Positions 1-6,485 of a DNA stretch of 6,892 bases are shown here, piece by piece. Both the position numbers and the translations under genes were made by a program. The stretch spans positions 1 through 6,892 of the forward strand of contig JAMOPC010000462.1 of NCBI GenBank assembly GCA_027064845.1, in the 5' to 3' direction. The DNA comes from Desulfurococcales archaeon. GTDB lineage: Archaea; Thermoproteota; Thermoprotei_A; Sulfolobales; Desulfurococcaceae. The notes under the pieces were generated by a model that worked only from the letters and a program-made list of their open reading frames with translations, did no database searches and was not told where the DNA came from. Every line of letters begins with the position of its first letter. The stretch's first letter is position 1.

Positions 1-2334
1 AAGATCAAGGAAGGGGAATTATCGCTTGAGGAAATCCCTGTGCCTAAACATAGTTTTCTAGATATCAAGATCGTTTTGGCGAAGAAGAATTTGGAGAAAT
101 GCAGATTATGTGAATGGAGATGTGGTGCAGAAAGAATCAAAGGAGTTCCCGGCGTTTGTATGATGGATAAAGAATGCGTTGTGCATACGTATTTTCACCA
201 TATGGGCGAAGAAGCACCTCTTGTTCCTAGCGGTACAATATTCTATGGAGGATGTAACTTCAAATGCGTTTTCTGTATCGATGAAGATGACTACATATTA
301 GCAAAAATAAATGATATAATTGATGTCAAAAAGGTGAAAGATCTTGTAGAGCATTTCAGAAATGGTGACAAAGTTGAGGTTCTAACCTTAAGAGGATGGA
401 GAAGAATTAAAGAGATAATTGGTAGAACTAGTAATGTGATCTATGAGATCATTACGAATAGGGGTAAAAAAGTAAGACTAACTCCCGAACATATAGTAAT
501 AGTTCGCGATGATAACAATAATCTTGTAGAAAAATATGCAAAAGATATAGCAGTTGGAGATAAGCTTGTAACGCTTCCAATAAATTATGATTCGCAACTA
601 AATATAGATACGATCCTCACTGCCAAGATCGAAACTATCAATCTCATTGAAGAGATCGAGAGGCGCCTGGATATTAAATTAAAAGAAAGAATTAGAGTAA
701 AGAATGTGACCCCTGTTTTAAGAGCATTAAGAAAGAAGTATAACACTACTTACAAAGAATTGATGACTGACGCGGGTGTAGAGAAATTCCACTATGGATG
801 GTTGTATTGTGATTCATATCCGTTCTTAGAATTCATTAAACTATACAAGAAATACAAAGAGATACGTAATAATATATATCGTTATTTAATTTCTATGAAA
901 AAAGGTGTGAAACACTATTTGCCAGCAATAATTAAGTTAGAACCTTGTTTCATGAGATTATTAGGTTATTTTATAGCTAAGGGTAATTATTTAGGAGAAA
1001 AGGGTCTAGTATTTACTACGTCCGATAAACTAATGCAGAAGGATATTGTAAATTGTATAAGAACATTGATTACAGGGGCAAATAGCTCGAACCTAATTTA
1101 TAAATATGGAGACAAAGTATCGCAGATAATAATTTCTAGTAAGCTCCTTTATATCCTATTCAGATATATTCTTGGAATAAATAGAAAATCCTATAAGAAA
1201 AATTTTCCATGGATAATTTTCCATGTAAGAAAAGAACTATTAAGGGAATTTCTGTCAGCATATTTAACGGGTGACGGCACCCTAGCTATCGGAGAAAAAC
1301 GAACATTATGCGTACGTTTCGTAACTACCTCTGAGAAGATAGTGTATCAGTTATCTTATCTTTTAGGGATACATGGAATACAATATAGAATTAGGGAAAG
1401 AAGACCCCCCAGAAAGTATTTACTCCCAACAGGCCATAAAAGTAAGAGAAAACAGTATTGGATAGATGTTAATGGTTCCATAAATGTAAGTAGATTAATG
1501 GAAATAGCAATGTTCTTCGACGATAGAAAGCAAAATAGGATAATTGATTTCCTATCTTCGGTAAGAAAGGCTAAGATCAGAATAAAAGGAGACGTTGTTA
1601 ACAAAATCAATATCATTAGGTCGAGAAAAAAAGTATACGATGTAGTCTTAGACTCTAATACAACTGACATGGAGGATCATGTTTTCTTTGCGGGGAATGG
1701 TATACTTATACATAATTGTCAAAATTATGATATTAGTCAATTATACCCGCGTGATGGGGTGAAAGTAACCCCTAAGGAATTGGCAGAGATCCAGAAGAAA
1801 CTAAGGTTGACGGGTGCTCGCAACATTAACCATGTTGGTGGTGAGCCTACTCCTCATATTCCATTCATAATTGAAAGTTTAAAGTACTTAGATGTAAATG
1901 TGCCACAGCTATGGAATAGTAACATGTATTTGTCACTTGAATCAATGAAACTGATCAAGGACTTGATCGATATATGGTTACCCGACTTTAAATATGGTAA
2001 TAATGAGTGTGCATTCAGATACTCTAAGATTAGGAGGTACTGGGAAGTTGTTACAAGGAACTTAAAGATAGCTTATGAGAATGGAGACATGATTATAAGA
2101 CACCTAGTATTGCCTAATCATATAGAATGTTGTACAAGGAAGATCCTTGAATGGATTGCGAAGAATACTCCCAAAGCATTAGTAAATATAATGGATCAGT
2201 ATAGGCCTGAACACATAGTAGCATCTCATCCAGAGAAATACCCTGAGATAGCCAGAAGGCTTAAACGAGAGGAAATAGAGAAAGCATATAGTATTGCTGA
2301 AGAACTAGGGCTAGTATATAAACCCGTATCATAG
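1..2334 (+). CDS. PflX-like radical SAM protein (COG1313 type), intein-containing precursor, 5' partial
   Basis: Encodes a radical SAM protein resembling the PflX / pyruvate-formate-lyase-activating-enzyme-like family, whose archaeal substrate is unknown. Numbering from the GTG at 40, the N-terminus has C21, C24, C28 and C40 in the Cys-rich arrangement typical of PflX. The radical SAM motif starts at GGCNFKCVF (70-78) and resumes as CQNYDIS (560-566) after an intein at 79-559. A GGEP SAM-binding motif lies at 600-603. Splicing would restore CxxxCxxC and leave 283 host residues counted from that GTG. The frame is open to base 1, and the upstream codons read as a plausible coding stretch (ending EEIPVPKH), so the true start probably lies outside the window. 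GTG at 40, with a GAGG eight bases before it, is the alternative. It ends with tandem TAG TAG stops. The radical SAM call is firm; the activating-enzyme role is family-based and unproven. Confidence 0.9.
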   Translation, partial: KIKEGELSLEEIPVPKHSFLDIKIVLAKKNLEKCRLCEWRCGAERIKGVPGVCMMDKECVVHTYFHHMGEEAPLVPSGTIFYGGCNFKCVFCIDEDDYILAKINDIIDVKKVKDLVEHFRNGDKVEVLTLRGWRRIKEIIGRTSNVIYEIITNRGKKVRLTPEHIVIVRDDNNNLVEKYAKDIAVGDKLVTLPINYDSQLNIDTILTAKIETINLIEEIERRLDIKLKERIRVKNVTPVLRALRKKYNTTYKELMTDAGVEKFHYGWLYCDSYPFLEFIKLYKKYKEIRNNIYRYLISMKKGVKHYLPAIIKLEPCFMRLLGYFIAKGNYLGEKGLVFTTSDKLMQKDIVNCIRTLITGANSSNLIYKYGDKVSQIIISSKLLYILFRYILGINRKSYKKNFPWIIFHVRKELLREFLSAYLTGDGTLAIGEKRTLCVRFVTTSEKIVYQLSYLLGIHGIQYRIRERRPPRKYLLPTGHKSKRKQYWIDVNGSINVSRLMEIAMFFDDRKQNRIIDFLSSVRKAKIRIKGDVVNKINIIRSRKKVYDVVLDSNTTDMEDHVFFAGNGILIHNCQNYDISQLYPRDGVKVTPKELAEIQKKLRLTGARNINHVGGEPTPHIPFIIESLKYLDVNVPQLWNSNMYLSLESMKLIKDLIDIWLPDFKYGNNECAFRYSKIRRYWEVVTRNLKIAYENGDMIIRHLVLPNHIECCTRKILEWIAKNTPKALVNIMDQYRPEHIVASHPEKYPEIARRLKREEIEKAYSIAEELGLVYKPVS
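715..864 (+). other. Possible helix-turn-helix DNA-binding segment of the intein
   Basis: Intein residues about 148-197 lie between the splicing half and the first LAGLIDADG motif. They read like a Cro/XRE-type helix-turn-helix: two short helices (VLRALRKKY and TYKELMTDAGV), then an aromatic-rich turn and a basic helix (LYKKYKEIR). LAGLIDADG inteins often carry an accessory DNA-binding module that adds target specificity. The assignment is by pattern only and could be wrong. Confidence 0.4.
958..987 (+). other. First LAGLIDADG motif of intein endonuclease, catalytic position changed to Lys
   Basis: Encodes LLGYFIAKGN (intein 229-238), which aligns with LAGLIDADG. The eighth position, normally the Asp or Glu that binds the catalytic metal, is Lys (AAG at 979-981). 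GAG (Glu) would differ by one base. The helix residues (LLGYFIA, Gly) are otherwise good, so the domain fold is probably kept while cleavage may be weakened or lost. Confidence 0.75.
1249..1278 (+). other. Second LAGLIDADG motif of intein endonuclease, intact acid
   Basis: Encodes FLSAYLTGDG, ending at intein residue 335, with the metal-binding Asp at intein residue 334 (GAC 1273-1275). It lies about 100 residues after the first motif, the usual spacing for a single-chain two-motif LAGLIDADG enzyme. With the first site changed, this may be the only remaining catalytic acid. Confidence 0.85.
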
Positions 2335-2367
2335 TAGTTAAAAATCTAGTGTTTCTAAGCTAAAAGT

Positions 2368-2372
2368 GGTGA
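2368..2372 (+). promoter_or_regulatory. Shine-Dalgarno GGTGA deciding a TTG start
   Basis: GGTGA matches the archaeal anti-Shine-Dalgarno sequence and is followed after five bases by TTG at 2378-2380. It overlaps the in-frame GTG codons at 2366 and 2369, which makes those codons more likely part of the ribosome-binding site than starts. Confidence 0.55.
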
Positions 2373-2377
2373 ATAAA

Positions 2378-2788
2378 TTGGAGATCCCGGAGAATATTAG
2401 TGAGTACTGGTTCCTAGAACATTACAGAGTTATTAAGATTGAAGAGGACGATAAGATCATTTTATCCGTTGACGTATATAGGAGGAAGTGGCCATTCGAA
2501 AAAGTAGATGAATCTAAATGTGTTGATGATAACTATTGTCTTCTCTATAAGTTTCTAGACACTAAACAACTAGGAGATCTTGATGGGATCGAAGTTGATA
2601 AAATAATTGTTACAGGTATTAAGGCAGGGGATATTTTTGAAACAGTTAATGTTAGGTGGATTGTTCGCGGAAAGCTCAAGTTTAGCGATATTGAGAAAAT
2701 ATTCTATGAGTCTTGGAGAATAATAGGCTGTGGCGGCCCCGTAGATGATCCTTGGATAACTAATTGTCCTGAAGAAAAACACGTATGA
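2378..2788 (+). CDS. Uncharacterised small protein with four cysteines
   Basis: I do not recognise this protein. The start is placed at TTG 2378 because GGTGA lies five bases upstream, giving 136 residues; GTG 2366 would add four. It is acidic, soluble-looking, with no signal peptide or membrane segment. The first half alternates beta-like strands (HYRVIKIEEDDKIILSVDVY). The second half has a strand region (KIIVTGIKAGD), then a helix and the Gly-rich end GCGGPVDDPW. Four cysteines fall in two pairs, C-x5-C near the middle (2519-2539) and C-x11-C at the C-terminus (2729-2767), which could form disulfides or a metal site. It lies 43 bases after the radical SAM gene on the same strand with no clear terminator between, so cotranscription is possible. 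The frame ends just before a hairpin and T-run. Codon use matches the neighbours, so I believe it is a real gene, but no function can be assigned. Confidence 0.8.
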   Translation: MEIPENISEYWFLEHYRVIKIEEDDKIILSVDVYRRKWPFEKVDESKCVDDNYCLLYKFLDTKQLGDLDGIEVDKIIVTGIKAGDIFETVNVRWIVRGKLKFSDIEKIFYESWRIIGCGGPVDDPWITNCPEEKHV

Positions 2789-2795
2789 ACAAGTA

Positions 2796-2815
2796 GCTTC
2801 GTTGAAGCAATTTTT
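2796..2815 (+). terminator. Hairpin plus T-run after the small gene
   Basis: A perfect 5-bp stem, GCTTC / GAAGC with a 3-base GTT loop (2796-2808), is followed after AA by five T. It starts eight bases after the TGA stop at 2786-2788. Archaeal RNA polymerase can terminate at oligo-T alone, so the T-run is the stronger part and the short stem may be incidental. It would separate the upstream unit from valS. Confidence 0.45.
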
Positions 2816-2817
2816 AT

Positions 2818-2831
2818 CCGAAAATATTATT
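2818..2831 (+). promoter_or_regulatory. Weak candidate BRE/TATA element for valS
   Basis: CCGAAAATATTATT in the spacer resembles a purine-rich BRE followed by an A/T-rich TATA-like box. Initiation about 25 bases downstream would leave a leader of roughly 50 bases before the TTG start. The spacer is A/T-rich throughout, so this is only a candidate. Confidence 0.25.
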
Positions 2832-2894
2832 TCTCCTAGACATATTACTATTCATTAACATGGGAATGTATTTACACATGATAATTTAGGTTAG

Positions 2895-2900
2895 GGCTGA
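2895..2900 (+). promoter_or_regulatory. Imperfect Shine-Dalgarno GGCTGA before valS
   Basis: GGCTGA lies exactly five bases before the TTG start at 2906, the same spacing as GGTGA before the preceding gene. It is one base longer than the ideal GGTGA core, so pairing would be imperfect, but the shared spacing supports the TTG start. Confidence 0.4.
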
Positions 2901-2905
2901 TTAGA

Positions 2906-5359
2906 TTGAGTAATGTGTTTAAACCTGTTATTCAAGAGAAGAGATGGAATATTGAATGGGAAAAACAGCTTTATGAAGAATGGGAAAAGAATGGTTTATT
3001 TAAGTTCGAGTTTAAACGAGATGATCCTAGGGAAATAATTGCTATTGATACACCACCTCCATATGCTAGTGGTAAGTGGCATGTTGGTGGAGCTGCTCAT
3101 TATGCCCAGATAGACATGATTGCACGTTATTTTAGGATGAAGGGATATAATGTATTAGTTCCATTCTATGCTGATCGTAATGGTTTACCAGTAGAGGTTC
3201 AAGTCGAGAAAGCCTATGGTATTAACCCGCATGAAATAGCTAGTACTCCGGAGGGACGGGAAAAATTCCTTGGTCTATGTCGGAAATTCCTTGATGAAGC
3301 AGAGGCTGAAATAGTAAAGATTTGGAGAAAGCTTGGATGTAGTTTTGATTATTGGAAAAACGGTACTGATAGTGAAGAATACCGTAGAATAACACAAGCC
3401 ACTTTCATCTACTTGTTCAATAAAGGCCTCATATACGAGGCTGAGAGACCAGTTAACTGGTGTCCTAGGTGTAGAACAACACTAGCAGATGCTGAGCTAG
3501 AGCATAAAGAAGTACAGGGATACCTCTACTATATTAAGTTCTTAGTAAAAGAGACTGGTGAATATGTTACGGTAGCCACAACTAGACCAGAAATGTTGAG
3601 AGCTTGTAAAGCACTAGTATTTAATCCCAATGATGACAGATATAAGAAGCTGGAAGGCCTTCACGCGATCAACCCGTTGTACGGCCATGAAATGATTATT
3701 ACAAGTTATCCCGAAGTAGATCCAGAGTTTGGAACAGGACTGGTAATGGTTTGTAGTTATGGAGACCAAACAGATGTTAAGATGTTCAGAGATCTTGGTC
3801 TTGAGCCTCTTATTATCATAGGGAAAGACGGTAAATTATTAGATAATACTGGGCCTCTTGCAGGCTTATCAGTAGAAGAAGCACGAACCAAAGCAGCAGA
3901 GCTATTGGAAGAAAAAGGCTTACTCGTTAAGAAAGAACCTATAAAACACAGTGTCCCTACTTGTTGGAGATGTAAAACACCAATACAAATAATCCATACA
4001 CGTGAATGGTTCCTAAAACAACTAGACTATAAAGAAGACATACGAAAGATTGCTATGAATATCGAGTTTAAACCAGAAATGCATAGGAAAAAACTACTAG
4101 ACTGGATCGATAGTGTTTCAACAGATTGGCCTATTAGCAGAGACAGGTATTATGCTACAGAAGTCCCTATTTGGAGATGTAAGAGATGTGGAGCCGTACT
4201 AGTCCCTGAGCCAGGGAAATACTATAGGCCGTGGAAAGATGAGCCGCCATGGGATAGGTGTCCTAAATGTGGTGCTCCCAAGGACGAGCTTATAGGAGAA
4301 AAGAAAGTATTTGACACATGGTTTGACAGCAGTATATCAGTACTATACGTAACTGGATACATGAGAAACCCTGAACTATTCAAGAAGGCTTTCAAATATA
4401 CTCTAAGGCCTCAGGGTCAAGACATTATAAGGACTTGGCTATACTATAGCCTCTTAAGAGTTTATCAGTTAACTGGAAAACCAGCATTTAAATGGGTAAG
4501 AATAACTGGAATGGGTTTGGATGAGAAAGGAGAAGCTATGCATAAGTCTAAGGGCAATGTAATAGATCCCGAGCCATATATTGATAAGTATGGAGCAGAT
4601 GCTTTCAGATACTGGGCGGCAGCAGCAGCCAAGCTTGGCTATGACTACAGGTTCTCCGAACAAGTTATAAGAACAGGGTACTTATTCGCAACGAAGCTAT
4701 GGAACATTGCGAGATTTATATCAATGTTCCCACAGCCAAGTAAGGAGCCAGAGCTTAGACCAATTGATAAAGCAACTATTGCTTACCTAAACCATGTATT
4801 AAAGGAAATAGACGAAGCATACAGTGAACTAGACGTATACGAGCCCATAAACAAGATATACCAGTTTACATGGAATTACTTCGCATCACACTACATAGAG
4901 TTGGTTAAGTCAAGAGCATATAATAGAGACAACAAGTTCTCCCCAGAAGAGCAAGAAGCAGCATGGTATACTCTACACTATGTATTAAACAGGATACTAA
5001 GAGCACTTGCACCAATAATGCCGTTCGTAACAGACGCGATATACAGGAGACTCTATGGCAAAACAGTACATTTAGAGAAATTCCCAGACCCCGACCCAGA
5101 GTGGTTGAAGGAAGACTATAATTTAGCACTAGTTGTCCAAGAAATAAACTCTGCTATATGGAGTTATAAGAAGAAACACAATATTAAGTTCAAAGAACCA
5201 TTAAAGATCAAAGTCTATTTACCGCTGGAAGCAGAGAAGACCTTAAAAGAACTAGTTGAGTTACACAAGCTAGAAAACATTGAGTTCTATGACGAGAAAA
5301 GTATTAGTGAGCTTGAGAACAAGCTACGCATAAACAATGTTTTCTTCGATGAACAATAA
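2906..5359 (+). CDS. valS: Valyl-tRNA synthetase, archaeal type
   Basis: A cytosolic class Ia aminoacyl-tRNA synthetase that activates valine with ATP and charges tRNA-Val. At 817 residues it is a normal archaeal length and complete. The Rossmann catalytic domain has PPPYASGKWHVGG (HIGH equivalent HVGG, 59-62) and ADRNGLPVE (89-97). NWCPRC (C186, C189) precedes the CP1 editing domain, about 200-345, with ATTRPEM (224-230) and GTGLVMVCSYGDQTD (276-290), a pattern I associate with archaeal ValRS editing of Thr-tRNA-Val. Other Cys pairs are C353/C356, C425/C428 and C452/C455, probably zinc knuckles. DWPISR (407-412) and RPQGQDIIRTW (501-511) follow. The KMSKS loop reads AMHKS (544-548), a variant. 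The helical anticodon-binding domain covers about 615-760. The editing and RPQG motifs favour Val over Ile or Leu. Start TTG is supported by GGCTGA five bases before. The 3' end overlaps the next gene. Confidence 0.93.
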   Translation: MSNVFKPVIQEKRWNIEWEKQLYEEWEKNGLFKFEFKRDDPREIIAIDTPPPYASGKWHVGGAAHYAQIDMIARYFRMKGYNVLVPFYADRNGLPVEVQVEKAYGINPHEIASTPEGREKFLGLCRKFLDEAEAEIVKIWRKLGCSFDYWKNGTDSEEYRRITQATFIYLFNKGLIYEAERPVNWCPRCRTTLADAELEHKEVQGYLYYIKFLVKETGEYVTVATTRPEMLRACKALVFNPNDDRYKKLEGLHAINPLYGHEMIITSYPEVDPEFGTGLVMVCSYGDQTDVKMFRDLGLEPLIIIGKDGKLLDNTGPLAGLSVEEARTKAAELLEEKGLLVKKEPIKHSVPTCWRCKTPIQIIHTREWFLKQLDYKEDIRKIAMNIEFKPEMHRKKLLDWIDSVSTDWPISRDRYYATEVPIWRCKRCGAVLVPEPGKYYRPWKDEPPWDRCPKCGAPKDELIGEKKVFDTWFDSSISVLYVTGYMRNPELFKKAFKYTLRPQGQDIIRTWLYYSLLRVYQLTGKPAFKWVRITGMGLDEKGEAMHKSKGNVIDPEPYIDKYGADAFRYWAAAAAKLGYDYRFSEQVIRTGYLFATKLWNIARFISMFPQPSKEPELRPIDKATIAYLNHVLKEIDEAYSELDVYEPINKIYQFTWNYFASHYIELVKSRAYNRDNKFSPEEQEAAWYTLHYVLNRILRALAPIMPFVTDAIYRRLYGKTVHLEKFPDPDPEWLKEDYNLALVVQEINSAIWSYKKKHNIKFKEPLKIKVYLPLEAEKTLKELVELHKLENIEFYDEKSISELENKLRINNVFFDEQ

Positions 5360-6476
5360 TATTTACCTCTATACTAAAGAGTGTTTTGAAGTGATCGATT
5401 ATAGATTATTCGGTATAAAACCATCCAAAATAATCTCTTCTTTATGCTACTCTATACTAAGACTAGAACCATACTATGGATGTACTTATAACTGTATTTA
5501 TTGCTATGCTAACTGGTACAGATCACCCAAACCCCTTATAACACCTGCAAAATACCTATATTATTGGGAAAAGATCGCTTCACAAATATCCCAGTTAGAA
5601 TACAAGCCTTTCTTCCGCTTATCAACTCTTTCAGAACCATTTCAAGAAGCTCTCGAGAAAAAGTATATGATGTCATACAAGATCTTGGAAATAGCATACA
5701 AATACAAAATACCAATAATAATCAATACAAAGAGCGCATTACTAACGGAAGACCCATGGATCGAAATGTTGGAGAGAATGGCTAGAGGAAACAAGGTTCT
5801 TGTACAAGTAAGCCTAAACTTAACTGATAAATACACATATCTTATGGAGCCTTATGCTCCTCCTGCAAGGAAGAGGTTGGAATTAATTAGAATACTTAGT
5901 GAAAAGAACATACCGGTTGTTCTGAGACTTCAACCACTTATTCCAGGATTTGAAGAGGAACATTTAAGAATACTTAACGAGTCCCTAATGTATGGTGTTA
6001 AAGGCGTTATAGTAGAACCACTTAGAGCAACCTCTGAACTGATACATAGGATCAGTTCAATTAAGGGCGTTGAGTACGAGGAATATTTTTCTAGGTATAA
6101 ATGGAGAAAGTACTCGCCCGAAGCAAAGAACCTATATGTCCCTGGAGATGATTGGTGGTTCGAACTATTAAGAAATATACAGGGAATTCTAAAGAAGTAT
6201 TCTTCGAATACACCTTTGAGCATATGTAAATACAAGCCCTTAAAAACCAGTAACTTTGATTGTTGTTTATTCTATCTAACCAGATCTAAGTATGGTTTAC
6301 GCATCACTCTTAGAGAATTATTATTCGGTATTAAGGAAAACGAAAACATACACTATTATAATGAGAACGATTATGTATTGCTACCTAGTGTTATAAGAAA
6401 AATTTTCAAAATACATCATCGTAAATTAATTAAAACTGTTTCCGACAAAGAGTTTTTGAGAGAATTCCTGGGTTAA
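5337..6476 (+). CDS. Radical SAM protein, spore photoproduct lyase-like (COG1533 type)
   Basis: A radical SAM protein whose motif EPYYGCTYNCIYCYA (45-58; cluster cysteines C49, C53, C56) has the Tyr/Ala-rich form seen in SplB-like proteins. Next come STLSEPFQEALEKKY (96-110), matching the TDPYQP.E region of that family, then KYKIPIIINTKSALL, then EPYAPPARKRLELI (171-184) and RLQPLIPGF (197-205), all in family order. These are strands and turns of the partial TIM barrel. True spore photoproduct repair is unlikely in an archaeon, and the substrate is unknown. The C-terminal third is less conserved, has C297, C309 and C310, and could hold an accessory domain. Starts are ambiguous: ATG 5337 gives 379 residues and a 23-base overlap with valS, ATG 5349 gives 375 and an 11-base overlap, and GTG 5391 avoids overlap. 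None has a clear Shine-Dalgarno site, so coupling to valS translation is plausible. The 3' end lies nine bases from a convergent gene. Confidence 0.85.
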   Translation: MFSSMNNNIYLYTKECFEVIDYRLFGIKPSKIISSLCYSILRLEPYYGCTYNCIYCYANWYRSPKPLITPAKYLYYWEKIASQISQLEYKPFFRLSTLSEPFQEALEKKYMMSYKILEIAYKYKIPIIINTKSALLTEDPWIEMLERMARGNKVLVQVSLNLTDKYTYLMEPYAPPARKRLELIRILSEKNIPVVLRLQPLIPGFEEEHLRILNESLMYGVKGVIVEPLRATSELIHRISSIKGVEYEEYFSRYKWRKYSPEAKNLYVPGDDWWFELLRNIQGILKKYSSNTPLSICKYKPLKTSNFDCCLFYLTRSKYGLRITLRELLFGIKENENIHYYNENDYVLLPSVIRKIFKIHHRKLIKTVSDKEFLREFLG

Positions 6477-6485
6477 ACATGATTG

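Larger units (their letters stand above)
274..1716 (+). mobile_element. Intein (481 aa, class 1) with LAGLIDADG homing endonuclease, in the radical SAM CxxxCxxC motif
   Basis: An in-frame protein-splicing element. Cys1 (TGT 274-276) starts block A (CIDEDDYILAK). Block B has TPEH at intein residues 70-73, with the Thr and His that assist the N-S acyl shift. Block F starts at VYDVVLDS, and block G is GNGILIHN with penultimate His and terminal Asn481, followed by Cys+1 of the host (TGT 1717-1719). All residues for standard splicing are present, so it is predicted active. Excision joins ...NFKCVF to CQNYD..., restoring a canonical radical SAM motif; this fixes both boundaries. The centre carries two LAGLIDADG motifs (see separate entries) and a helix-turn-helix-like segment. 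The insertion site encodes one of the most conserved stretches of the host, as is usual for inteins. No frameshift or stop interrupts it. Confidence 0.95.

Noticed and set aside
1356..1670. Minus-strand open frame of 104 codons inside the intein
   Set aside because: It is antisense to a well-supported intein domain, is low-complexity hydrophobic, and has no motif or start signal.
2338..2350. A/T-rich TTAAAAATC between the first two genes, considered as a separate promoter
   Set aside because: The gap is short and no BRE-like purine run precedes it; cotranscription is equally likely.
2570..2782. Minus-strand open frame opposite the small four-cysteine gene
   Set aside because: Its sequence looks like a reverse shadow, with no start signal; the plus frame has a Shine-Dalgarno site and normal composition.
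2865..2880. Small palindrome TGTA-TT-TACA in the spacer before valS, considered as an operator
   Set aside because: A four-base arm in A/T-rich DNA is expected by chance, and there is no second copy.
4469..5129. Minus-strand frames inside valS
   Set aside because: They are antisense to conserved ValRS domains and show no protein-like composition.
5564..6235. Frames overlapping the SPL-like gene on both strands
   Set aside because: The SPL-like frame carries the radical SAM motif and family-order motifs; the others are shadows.
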